From contig OZ025256.1 of NCBI GenBank assembly GCA_964019135.1, forward strand, positions 20,591,911 to 20,655,910: a stretch of 64,000 bases of DNA. Reading direction: 5' to 3'. Positions within the stretch are counted from its first letter, which is position 1; every line of letters starts with the position of its first letter. The translations under genes and the position numbers were made by a program. The notes below the pieces were generated by a model. That model did no database searches and was not told the origin of the DNA. It saw only the letters and a program-made list of their open reading frames with translations. Below are positions 22,531-34,520 of the stretch, piece after piece. The stretch is from Arenicola marina. Taxonomy: Eukaryota; Annelida; Polychaeta; Arenicolidae.

Positions 22531-23050
22531 AGGAAGGGGATGGAGGGAGGTGGACCGATGCTCAGAATTCTAATATGGGGCATATTGGATGCCATATTAA
22601 ATAGTCATATATTGGATTTGATATATGACAAATATCACAGGCCGGTGAATGTTATATTACCATTGAGATCTAGGCCTACAGCAATATGGGTGCTACTATC
22701 AGAGACACACTTCTGTTATTTTGTTTTTAATTTATAACTTTATGGAAATCCGTGTACCATTGGCGCCCCCTTTAGCTCGATAACTCGTGAATGACGGGGG
22801 TCAGTGGGAATTGTTACCACGAATCGAGCACATTATGCGCTCCATGTTCTTTGCCACTAACCTTATGCCATTGACGCATTTAGATCAAACGTTCTTATTC
22901 GTAGTTTAGGCATAATACGTTCTGCATGTATTCAAACCTATCCACTCTGGACGGGTTAAGCAGGACACCCGTGTGTACCCCATCATAGTGACATCGCGAG
23001 GATGTGAATGGTCAAGATAGAGCGGAACCATGCTTCCGATATTAACCCTT
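22531..23050. other. Unassigned sequence before the array
   Basis: Ordinary-composition DNA with a short duplication of ATATTGGAT/ATATGGGG words at about 22,570-22,620. No gene is seen. Confidence 0.4.
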
Positions 23051-23054
23051 TACA

Positions 23055-23151
23055 CACTTACGAAGGGATGTTCATCATGCAGATAAAAATTGACATTTGC
23101 ATTTGTGGGATTCGAACAACGCACTGGTCGCTCGTGCTGGCCTAGCGCTAC
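23055..23151 (-). repeat. tRNA-like SINE fragment abutting the array
   Basis: On the minus strand from the array edge the sequence reads GTGGTAGCGCTAGGCCAGC (A-box-like). This is followed about 20 bases later by GTTCGAATCCCAC (B box) and a non-tRNA body ending near a TTAATATCGG tail. It is a tRNA-derived element or pseudo-tRNA. Its 5' end merges without a gap into the tandem array, so its upstream limit cannot be placed. Confidence 0.65.
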
Positions 23152-26100
23152 CACGGGGTGGCCCCATATAGGGGGGGTGGCGATGGCTGGGTGAGGCCCA
23201 CGGGGTGGCCCAATATAGGGATGGTAACGATGGCTGAGTGAGGCGCACGGGGTGGCCCAATATAGGGGTGGTGGCGATGGCTGGGTGAGGCCCACGGGGT
23301 GGCCCCATATAGGGGTGGTGGCGATGGCTGGGTGAGGCCCACGGAGTGGCCCCATTAAGGGGTGGTGGCGATGGCTGGGTGAGGCCCACGGGGTGGCCCC
23401 ATATAGGGGTGGTGGCGATGGCTGGGTGAGGCCCACGGGGTGGCCCCATATAGGGGTGGTGGCGATGGCTGGGTGAGGCAGACGGGGTGGCCCCATATAG
23501 GGGTGGTGGCGATGGTTGAGTGAGGCCCACGGGGTAGCTCCATATAGGGGTGGTGGCGATGGCTGGGTGAGGCCCACGGGATGGTCCCATATAGGGGTGG
23601 TGGTGATGGCTGGGTGAGGCCCACTGGGTGGCCCCATATAGGGGTGGTGGCGATGGCTGAGTAAGGCCCACGGGGTGGCCCCATTTAGGGGTGGTGGCGA
23701 TGGCTGAGTGAGGCCCACGGAGTGGCCCCATATAGGGGTAGTGGCGATGGCTGGGTGAGGCCCACGGGGTGGCCCCATATAGGGGCGGTGGCGATGGCTG
23801 AGTGAGGCCCACGGGGTGGCCCCATATAGGGGTGGTGGCGATGGCTGGGTGAGGCCCACGGGGTGGCCCCATATAGGGGTGGTGGCGATGGCTGGGTGAG
23901 GCCCACGGGGTGGCCCCATATAGGGGTGGTGGCGATGGCTGAGTGAGGCCCACGGGGTGGCCCCATATAGGGGTGGTGGCGATGGCTGGGTGAGGCCCAC
24001 GGGGTGGCCCCATATAGGGGTGGTGGCGATGGCTGGGTGAGGCCCACGGGGTGGCCCCATATAGGGGTGGTGGCGATGGTTGGGTGAGGCCCACGGGGTG
24101 GCCCCATATAGGGGTGGTGGCGATGGCTGAGTCAGGCCCACGGGGTGGCCCCATATAGGGGTGCTGGCGATGGCTGGGTGAGGCCCACGGGGTGGCCCCA
24201 TATAGGGGTGGTGGCGATGGTTGAGTGAGGCCCACGGGGTAGCTCCATATAGGGGTGGTGGCGATGGCTGGGTGAGGCCCACGGGATGGTCCCATATAGG
24301 GGTGGTGGTGATGGCTGGGTGAGGCCCACTGGGTGGCCCCATATAGGGGTGGTGGCGATAGCTGAGTAAGGCCCACGGGGTGGCCCCATTTAGGGGTGGT
24401 GGCGATGGCTGAGTGAGGCCCACGGAGTGGCCCCATATAGGGGTAGTGGCGATGGCTGGGTGAGGCCCACGGGGTGGCCCCATATAGGGGTGGTGGCGAT
24501 GGCTGAGTGAGGCCCACGGGGTGGCCCCATATAGGGGTGGTGGCGATGGCTGGGTGAGGCCCACGGGGTGGCCCCATATAGGGGTGGTGGCGATGGCTGG
24601 CTGAGGCCCACGGGGTGGCCCCATATAGGGGTGGTGGCGATGGCTGGGTGAGGCCCACGGGGTGGCCCCATATAGGGGTGGTGGCGATGGCTGAGTGAGG
24701 CCCACGGGGTGGCCCCATATAGGGGTGGTGGCGATGGCTGGGTGAGGCCCACGGAGTGGCCCCATTAAGGGGTGGTGGCGATGGCTGGGTGAGGCCCACG
24801 GGGTGGCCCCATATAGGGGTGGTGGCGATGGCTGGGTGAGGCCCACGGGGTGGCCCCATATAGGGGTGGTGGCGATGGCTGGGTGAGGCCCACGGGGTGG
24901 CCCCATATAGGGGTGGTGGCGATGGTTGAGTGAGGCCCACGGGGTAGCTCCATATAGGGGTGGTGGCGATGGCTGGGTGAGGCCCACGGAGTGGCCCCAT
25001 ATAGGGGTAGTGGCGATGGCTGGGTGAGGCCCACGGGGTGGCCCCATATAGGGGTGGTGGCGATGGCTGAGTGAGGCCCACGGGGTGGCCCCATATAGGG
25101 GTGGTGGCGATGGCTGGGTGAGGCCCACGGGGTGGCCCCATATAGGGGTGGTGGCGATGGCTGGGTGAGGCCCACGGGGTGGCCCCATATAGGGGTGGTG
25201 GCGATGGCTGAGTGAGGCCCATGGGGTGGCCCCATATAGGGGTGGTAGCGATGGCTGGGTGAGGCCCACGGGGTGGCCCCATATAGGGGTGGTGGCGATG
25301 GCTGGGTGAGGCCCACGGGGTGGCCCCATATAGGGGTGGTGGCGATGGTTGGGTGAGGCCCACGGGGTGGCCCCATATAGGGGTGGTGGCGATGGCTGAG
25401 TCAGGCCCACGGGGTGGCCCCATATAGGGGTGCTGGCGATGGCTGGGTGAGGCCCACGGGGTGGCCCCATATAGGGGTGGTGGCGATGGTTGAGTGAGGC
25501 CCACGGGGTAGCTCCATATAGGGGTGGTGGCGATGGCTGGGTGAGGCCCACGGGATGGTCCCATATAGGGGTGGTGGTGATGGCTGGGTGAGGCCCACTG
25601 GGTGGCCCCATATAGGGGTGGTGGCGATGGCTGAGTAAGGCCCACGGGGTGGCCCCATTTAGGGGCGGTGGCGATGGCTGAGTGAGGCCCACGGAGTGGC
25701 CCCATATAGGGGTAGTGGCGACGGCTGGGTGAGGCCCACGGGGTGGCCCCATATAGGGGTGGTGGCGATGGCTGAGTGAGGCCCACGGGGTGGCCCCATA
25801 TAGGGGTGGTGGCGATGGCTGGGTGAGGCCCACGGGGTGGCCCCATATAGGGGTGGTTGCGATGGCTGGCTGAGGCCCACGGGGTGGCCCCATATAGGGG
25901 TGGTGGCGATGGCTGGGTGAGGCCCACGGGGTGGCCCCATATAGGGGTGGTGGCGATGGCTGAGTGAGGCCCACGGGGTGGCCCCATATAGGGGTGGTGG
26001 CGATGGCTGGGTGAGGCCCATGGGGTGGCCCCATATAGGGGTGGTGGCGATGGCTGAGTGAGGCCCACGGGGTGGCCCCATACTGGGGTGATGGCGATGG

Positions 26101-29100
26101 CTGAGTGAGGCCCGCGGAGTGGCCCCATATAGGGGTGCTGGCGATGGCTGGGTGAGGCTCACGGGGTGGCCAAATACAGGGGTGGTGGCGATGGCTGGGT
26201 GAGGCCCACGGGGTGGCCCCATATAGGGGTGGTGGCGATGGCTGGGTGAGGCCCACGGGGTGGCCCCATATAGGGGTGGCAGCGATGGCTGTGTGAGGCC
26301 CACGGGGTGGCCCCATATAGGGGTGGGAGTGAGGGCTGTGTGAGTCCCACGGGGTGGCCCCATATAGGGGTGGTGCCGATGGCTGGGTGAGGCCCACGGG
26401 GTGGCCCCATATAGGGGTGGTTGCGATGGCTGGGTGAGGCCCACGGGATGGCCCCATATAGGGGTGGTGGCGATGGCTGGGTGAGGCCCACGGGGTGGCC
26501 CCATATAGGGGTGGTGGCGATGGCTGGGTGAGGCCCACGGGGCGGCCCCATATAGGGGTGGTGGCGATGGCTGGGTGAGGCCCACGGGGTGGCCCCATAT
26601 AGGGGTGGTGGCGATGGCTGGGTGAGGCCCACGGGGTGGCCCCATATAGGGGTGGTGGCGATGGCTGAGTGAGGCCCACGGGGTGGCCCCATATAGGGGT
26701 GGTAGCGATGGCTGGGTGAGGCCCACGGGGTGGCCCCATATAGGGGTGGTGGCGATGGCTGGGTGAGGCCCACGGGGTGGCCTCATATAGGGGTGGTGGC
26801 GATGGCTGAGTGAGGCCCACGGAGTGGCCCCATATAGGGGTGGTGGCGATGGCTGGGTGAGGCCCACGGGGTGGCCCCATATAGGGGTGGTGGCGATGGC
26901 TGAGTGAGGCCCACGGGGTGGCCCCATATAGGGGTGGTGGCGATGGCTGAGTGAGGCCCACGGAGTGGCCCCATATAGGGGTGGTGGCGATGGCTGGGTG
27001 AGGCCCACGGGGTGGCCCCATATAGGGGTGGTGGCGATGGCTGAGTGAGGCCCACGGGGTGGCCCCATATAGGGGTGGTGGCGATGGCTGGGTGAGGCCC
27101 ACGGGGTGGCCCCATATAGGGGTGGTGGCGATGGCTGGGTGAGGCCCACGGGGTGGCCCCATATAGGGGTGGTGGCGATGGTTGGGTGAGGCCCACGGGT
27201 GGCCCCATATAGGGGTGGTGGCGATGGCTGAGTCAGGCCCACGGGGTGGCCCCATATAGGGGTGCTGGCGATGGCTGGGTGAGGCCCACGAGATGGTCCC
27301 ATATAGGGGTGGTGGCGATGGCTGGGTGAGGCCCACGGGGTGGCCCCATATAGGGGTGGTGGCGATGGCTGAGTGAGGCCCACGGGGTGGCCCCATATAG
27401 GGGTGGTGGCGATGGCTGTGTGAGGCCCACGGGGTGGCCTAATATAGGGGTGGGGGCGATGGCTGGGTGAGGCCCACGGGGTGGCCCCATATAGGGGTGG
27501 TGGCGATGGCTGAGTGAAGCCCACGGGGTGGCCCCATATAGGGGTGGTGGCGATGGCTGGGTGAGGCCCACGGGGTGGCCCCATATAGGGGTGGTGGCGA
27601 CGGCTGGGTGAGGCCCACGGGGTGGCCCCATATAGGGGTGGTGGCGATGGCTGGGTGAGGCCTACGGAGTGGCCCCATATAGGAGTGGTGGCGATGGATG
27701 GGTGAGGCCCACGGGGTGGCCCCATATAGGGGTGGTGGCGATGGCTGGGTGAGGCCCACGGGGTGGCCCAATGTAGGGGTGGTGGCGATGGCTGGGTGAG
27801 GCCCACGGGGTGGCCCAATATAGGGGTGGTGGCGATGGCTGGGTGAGGCCCACGGGGTGGCCCCATATAGGGGTGGTGGCGATGGCTGGGTGAGGCCCAC
27901 GGGGTGGGCCCATATAGGGGTGGTAGCGATGGCTGGGTGAGGCCCACGGGGTGACCCCATATAAGGGTGGTGGCGATGGCTGGGTGAGGCCCACGGGGTG
28001 GCCCCATATAGGGGTGGTGGCGATGGCTGGGTGAGGCCCACGGGGTGGCCCCATATAGGGGTGGTGGCGATGGCTGGGTGAGGCCCACGGGGTGGCCCCA
28101 TACAGGGGTGATGGCGATGGCTGAGTGAGGCCCACGGGGTGGCCCCATATAGGGGTGGTGGCGATGGCGGGTGAGGCCCACGGGGTGGCCCCATATAGGG
28201 GTGGTGGCGACGGCTGGGTGAGGCCCACGGGGTGGCCCCATATAGGGGTGGTGGCGATGGCTGGGTGAGGCCTACGGGGTGGCCCCATATAGGAGTGGTG
28301 GCGATGGCTGGGTGAGGCCCACGGGGTGGCCCCATATAGGGGTGGTGGCGATGGCTGGGTGAGGCCCACGGGGTGGCCCAATGTAGGGGTGGTGGCGATG
28401 GCTGGGTGAGGCCCACGGGGTGGCCCAATATAGGGGTGGTGGCGATGGCTGGGTGAGGCCCACGGGGTGACCCCATATAGGGGTGGTGGCGATGGCTGGG
28501 TGAGGCCCACGGGGTGGCCCCATATAGGGGTGGTGGCGATGGCTGGGTGAGGCCCAAGGGGTGGCCCCGACTAGGGGTGGTGGCGATGGCTGTGTGAGGC
28601 CCACGGGGTGGCCTAATATAGGGGTGGTGGCGATGGCTGGGTGAGGCCCACGGGGTGGCCCCACATAGGGGTGGTGGCGATGGCTGGGTGAGGCCCACGG
28701 GGTGGCCCCATATAGGGGTGGTGGCGATGGCTGGGTGAGGCCCACGGGGTGGCCCCATATAGGGGTGGTAGCGATGGCTGGGTGAGGCCCACGGGGTGGC
28801 CCCATACAGGGGTGATGGCGATGGCTGAGTGAGGCCCACGGAGTGGCCCCATATAGGGGTGGTGGCGATGGCTGGGTGAGGCCCACGGGGTGGCCAAATA
28901 CAGGGGTGGCGGCGATGGCTGGGTGAGGCCCACGGGGCGGCCCCATATTTGGGTGGCGGCGATGGCTGGGTGAGGCCCACGGGGTGGCCCCATATAGGGG
29001 TGGCACGATGGCTGTGTGAGGCCCACGGGGTGGCCCCATATAGGGGTGGTGGCGATGGCTGGGTGAGGCCCACGGGGTGGCCCCATATAGGGGTGGTGGC

Positions 29101-31136
29101 GATAGCTGGGTGAGGCCCACGGGGTGGCCCCATATAGGGGTGGTGGCGATGGCTGAGTGAGGCCCACGGGATGGTTCCATATAGGGGTGGTGGCGATGGC
29201 TGGGTGAGGCCCACGGGGTGGCCCCATATAGGGGTGGTGGCGATGGCTGAGTGAGGCCCACGGGGTGGCCCCATATAGGGGTGGTGGCGATGGCTGAGTG
29301 AGGCCCACGGGGTGGCCCCATATAGGGGTGGTGACGATGGCTGGGTGAGGCCCACGGGGTGGCCCCATATAGGGGTGGTGGCGATGGCTGGGTGAGGCCC
29401 ACGGGGTGGCCTAATATAGGGGTGGTGGCGATGGCTGGGTGAGGCCCACGGGGTGGCCCCACATAGGGGTGGTGGCGATGGCTGGGTGAGGCCCACGGGG
29501 TGGCCCCATATAGGGGTGGTGGCGATGGCTGGGTGAGGCCCACGGGGTGGCCCCATATAGGGGTGGTTGCGATGGCTGGGTGAGGCCCACGGGGTGGCCC
29601 CATACAGGGGTGATGGCGATGGCTGAGTGAGGCCCACGGGGTGGCCCCATATAGGGGTGGTGGCGATGGCTGAGTGAGGCCCACGGGGTGGCCCCATATA
29701 GGGGTGGTGGCGACGGCTGGGTGAGGCCCACGGGGTGGCCCCATATAGGGGTGGTGGCGATGGCTGGGTGAGGCCTACGGGGTGGCCCCATATAGGAGTG
29801 GTGGCGATGGCTGGGTGAGGCCCACGGGGTGGCCCCATATAGGGGTGGTGGCGATGGCTGGGTGAGGCCCACGGGGTGGCCCAATGTAGGGGTGGTGGCG
29901 ATGGCTGGGTGAGGCCCACGGGGTGGCCCAATATAGGGGTGGTGGCGATGGCTGGGTGAGGCCCACGGGGTGGCCCCATATAGGGGTGGTAGCGATGGCT
30001 GGGTGAGGCCCACGGGGTGACCCCATATAGGGGTGGTGGCGATGGCTGGGTGAGGCCCACGGGGTGGCCCCATATAGGGGTGGTGGCGATGGCTGGGTGA
30101 GGCCCACGGGGTGGCCCCATATAGGGGTGGTGGCGATGGCTGTGTGAGGCCCACGGGGTGGCCTAATATAGGGGTGGTGGCGATGGCTGGGTGAGGCCCA
30201 CGGGGTGGCCCCACATAGGGGTGGTGGCGATGGCTGGGTGAGGCCCACGGGGTGGCCCCATATAGGGGTGGTGGCGATGGCTGGGTGAGGCCCACGGGGT
30301 GGCCCCATATAGGGGTGGTGACGATGGCTGGGTGAGGCCCACGGGGTGGCCCCATACAGAGGTGATGGCGATGGCTGAGTGAGGCCCACGGGGTGGCCCC
30401 ATACAGGGGTGACGGCGATGGCTGAGTGAGGCCCACGGAGTGGCCCCATATAGGGGTGGTGGCGATGGCTGGGTGAGGCCCACGGGGTGGCCAAATACAG
30501 GGGTGGCGGCGATGGCTGGGTGAGGCCCACGGGGTGGCCCCATATTTGGGTGGCGGCGATGGCTGGGTGAGGCCAACGGGGTGGCCCCATATAGGGGTGG
30601 CACGATGGCTGTGTGAGGCCCACGGGGTGGCCCCATATAGGGGTGGTGGCGATGGCTGGGTGAGGCCCACGGGGTGGCCCCATATAGGGGTGGTGGCGAT
30701 AGCTGGGTGAGGCCCACGGGGTGGCCCCTTATAGGGGTGGTGGCGATGACTGAGTGAGGCCCACGGGATGGTTCCATATAGGGGTGGTGGCGATGGCTGG
30801 GTGAGGCCCACGGGGTGGCCCCATATAGGGGTGGTGGCGATGGCTGAGTGAGGCCCACGGGGTGGCCCCATATAGGGGTGGTGGCGATGGCTGAGTGAGG
30901 CCCACGGGGTGGCCCCATATAGGGGTGGTGACGATGGCTGGGTGAGGCCCACGGGGTGGCCCCATATAGGGGTGGTGGCGATGGCTGAGTGAAGCCCACG
31001 GGGTGGCAGCATATAGGGGTGGTGGCGATGGCTGGGTGAGGCCCACGGGGTGGGCCCATATAGGGGTGGTGGCGATGGCTGGGTGAGGCCCACGGGGTGG
31101 CCCCATATAGGGGTGGTGGCGATGGCTGGGTGAGGC

Positions 31137-34100
31137 CTACGGGGTGGCCCCATATAGGGGTGGTGGCGATGGCTGAGTGAAGCCCACGGGGTGGTCCAAT
31201 ATAGGGGTGGTGGCGATGGCTGGGTGAGGCCCACGGGGTGGCCCAATATAGGGGTGGTGGCGATGGCTGGGTGAGGCCCACGGGGTGGCCCCATATAGGG
31301 GTGGTGGCGATGGCTGGGTGAGGCCCACGGGGTGGCCCCATATAGGGGTGGTAGCGATGTCTGGGTGAGGCCCACGGGGTGGCCCCATACAGGGGTGGTG
31401 GCGATGGCTGGGTGAGGCCCACGGGGTGGCCCCATATAGGGGTGGTGGCGATGGCTGGTTGAGGCCCACGGGGTGGCCTCATATAGGGGTGGTGGCGATG
31501 GCTGGGTGAGGCCCACGGGTTGGCCCCATATAGGGGTGGTGGCGATGGCTGTGTGAGGCCCACGGGGTGGCCCAATATAGGGGTGGTGGCGATGGCTGAG
31601 TGAGGCCCACGGGGTGGCCCCATATAGGGGTGGTGGCGATGGCTGAGTGAGGCCCACGAGGTGGCCCCATATAGGGGTGGTGGCGATGGCTGGGTGAGGC
31701 CCACGGGATGGTCCCATATAGGGGTGGTGTCGATGGCTGGGTGAGGCCCATGGGGTGGCCCCATATAGGGGTGGTGGCGATGGCTGAGTGAGGCCCACGG
31801 GGTGGCCCCATTTAGGGGTGGTGGCGATGGCTGAGTGAGGCCCACGGAGTGGCCCCATATAGGGGTGGTGGCGATGGCTGGGTGAGGCCCACGGGGTGGC
31901 CCCATATAGGGGGGGTAGTGATGGCTGGGTGAGGCCCACGGGGTGGCCCCATATAGGGGTGCTGGCGATGGCTGGGTGAGGCCCACGGGGTGGCACCATA
32001 TAGGGGTGGTGGCGATGGCTGGGTGAGGCCCACGGGGTGGCCCCATATAGGGGTGGTGGCGATGGCTGGGTGAGGCCCAAGGGGTGGCCCCATATAGGGG
32101 TGGTGGCGATGGCTGTGTGAGGCCCACGGGGTGGCCCATTATAGGGGTGGTGGCGATGGCTGGGTGAGGCCCACGGGGTGGCCCCATATAGGGGTGGTGG
32201 CGATGGCTGAGTGAGGCCCACGAGGTGGCCCCATATAGGGGTGGTGGCGATGGCTGGGTGAGGCCCACGGGATGTTCCCATATAGGGGTGGTGGCGATGG
32301 CTGGGTGAGGCCCACGGGGTGGCCCCATATAAGGGTGGTGGCGATGGCTGAGTGAGGCCCACGGGGTGGCCACATTTAGGGGTGGTGGCGATGGCTGAGT
32401 GAGGCCCACGGGGTGGCCCCATATAGGGGTGGTGGCGATGGCTGGGTGAGGCCCACGAGGTGGCCCCATATAGCGGGGGTGGCGATGGCTGGGTGAGGCC
32501 CACGGGGTGGCCCCATATACGGGTGGTGGCGATGGCTGGGTGACGCCCACGGGATGGCCCCATATAGGGGTGGTGGCGATGGCTGGGTGAGGCCCACGGG
32601 GTGGCCCCATATAGGGGTGGTGGCGATGGCTGGGTGAGGCCCACGGGGTGGCCCCATATAGGGGTGGTGGCGATGGCTGTGTGAGGCCCACGGGGTGGCC
32701 CAATATAGGGGTGGTGGCGATGGCTGGGTGAGGCCCACGGGGTGGCCCCATATAGGGGTGGTGGCGATGGCTGAGTGAGGCCCACGAGGTGGCCCCATTG
32801 AGGGGTGGTGGCGATGGCTGGGTGAGGCCTACGGGGTGGCCCCATATAGGGGTGGTGGCGATGGCTGAGTGAAGCCCACGGGGTGGTCCAATATAGGGGT
32901 GGTGGCGATGGCTGGGTGAGGCCCACGGGGTGGCCCAATATAGGGGTGGTGGCGATGGCTGGGTGAGGCCCACGGGGTGGCCCCATATAGGGGTGGTGGC
33001 GATGGCTGGGTGAGGCCCACGGGGTGGCCCCATATAGGGGTGGTAGCGATGTCTGGGTGAGGCCCACGGGATGGCTCCATACAGGGGTGGTGGCGATGGC
33101 TGGGTGAGGCCCACGGGGTGGCCCCATATAGGGGTGGTGGCGATGGCTGGTTGAGGCCCACGGGGTGGCCTCATATAGGGGTGGTGGCGATGGCTGGGTG
33201 AGGCCCACGGGTTGGCCCCATATAGGGGTGGTGGCGATGGCTGTGTGAGGCCCACGGGGTGGCCCAATATAGGGGTGGTGGCGATGGCTGAGTGAGGCCC
33301 ACGGGGTGGCCCCATATAGGGGTGGTGGCGATGGCTGAGTGAGGCCCACGAGGTGGCCCCATATAGGGGTGGTGGCGATGGCTGGGTGAGGCCCACGGGA
33401 TGGTCCCATATAGGGGTGGTGTCGATGGCTGGGTGAGGCCCATGGGGTGGCCCCATATAGGGGTGGTGGCGATGGCTGAGTGAGGCCCACGGGGTGGCCC
33501 CATTTAGGGGTGGTGGCGATGGCTGAGTGAGGCCCACGGAGTGGCCCCATATAGGGGTGGTGGCGATGGCTGGGTGAGGCCCACGGAGTGGCCCCATATA
33601 GGGGGGGTAGTGATGGCTGGGTGAGGCCCACGGGGTGGCCCCATATAGGGGTGCTGGCGATGGCTGGGTGAGGCCCACGGGGTGGCACCATATAGGGGTG
33701 GTGGCGATGGCTGGGTGAGGCCCACGGGGTGGCCCCATATAGGGGTGGTGGCGATGGCTGGGTGAGGCCCAAGGGGTGGCCCCATATAGGGGTGGTGGCG
33801 ATGGTTGTGTGAGGCCCACGGGGTGGCCCAATATAGGGGTGGTGGCGATGGCTGGGTGAGGCCCACGGGGTGGCCCCATATAGGGGTGGTGGCGATGGCT
33901 GAGTGAGGCCCACGAGGTGGCCCCATATAGGGGTGGTGGCGATGGCTGGGTGAGGCCCACGGGATGTTCCCATATAGGGGTGGTGGCGATGGCTGGGTGA
34001 GGCCCACGGGGTGGCCCCATATAAGGGTGGTGGCGATGGCTGAGTGAGGCCCACGGGGTGGCCACATTTAGGGGTGGTGGCGATGGCTGAGTGAGGCCCA

Positions 34101-34520
34101 CGGGGTGGCCCCATATAGGGGTGGTGGCGATGGCTGGGTGAGGCCCACGAGGTGGCCCCATATAGCGGTGGTGGCGATGGCTGGGTGAGGCCCACGGGGT
34201 GGCCCCATATAGGGTTGGTGGCGATGGCTGGGTGACGCCCACGGGATGGCCCCATATAGGGGTGGTGGCGATGGCTGGGTGAGGCCCACGGGGTGGCCCC
34301 ATATAGGGGTGGTGGCGATGGCTGGGTGAGGCCCAAGGGGTGGCCCCATATAGGGGTGGTGGCGATGGCTGTGTGAGGCCCACGGGGTGGCCCAATATAG
34401 GGGTGGTGGCGATGGCTGGGTGAGGCCCACGGGGTGGCCCCATATAGGGGTGGTGGCGATGGCTGAGTGAGGCCCACGAGGTGGCCCCATTGAGGGGTGG
34501 TGGCGATGGCTGGGTGAGGC
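31137..34520. repeat. Within-array tandem duplication, 1,692-bp block (36 units)
   Basis: Distinctive variant patterns recur at an offset of exactly 1,692 bp: 31,137-31,469 versus 32,829-33,161, 31,479-31,811 versus 33,171-33,503, and the rare TATAGCGG marker at about 32,471 and 34,163. The offset is 36 times 47. Confidence 0.85.
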
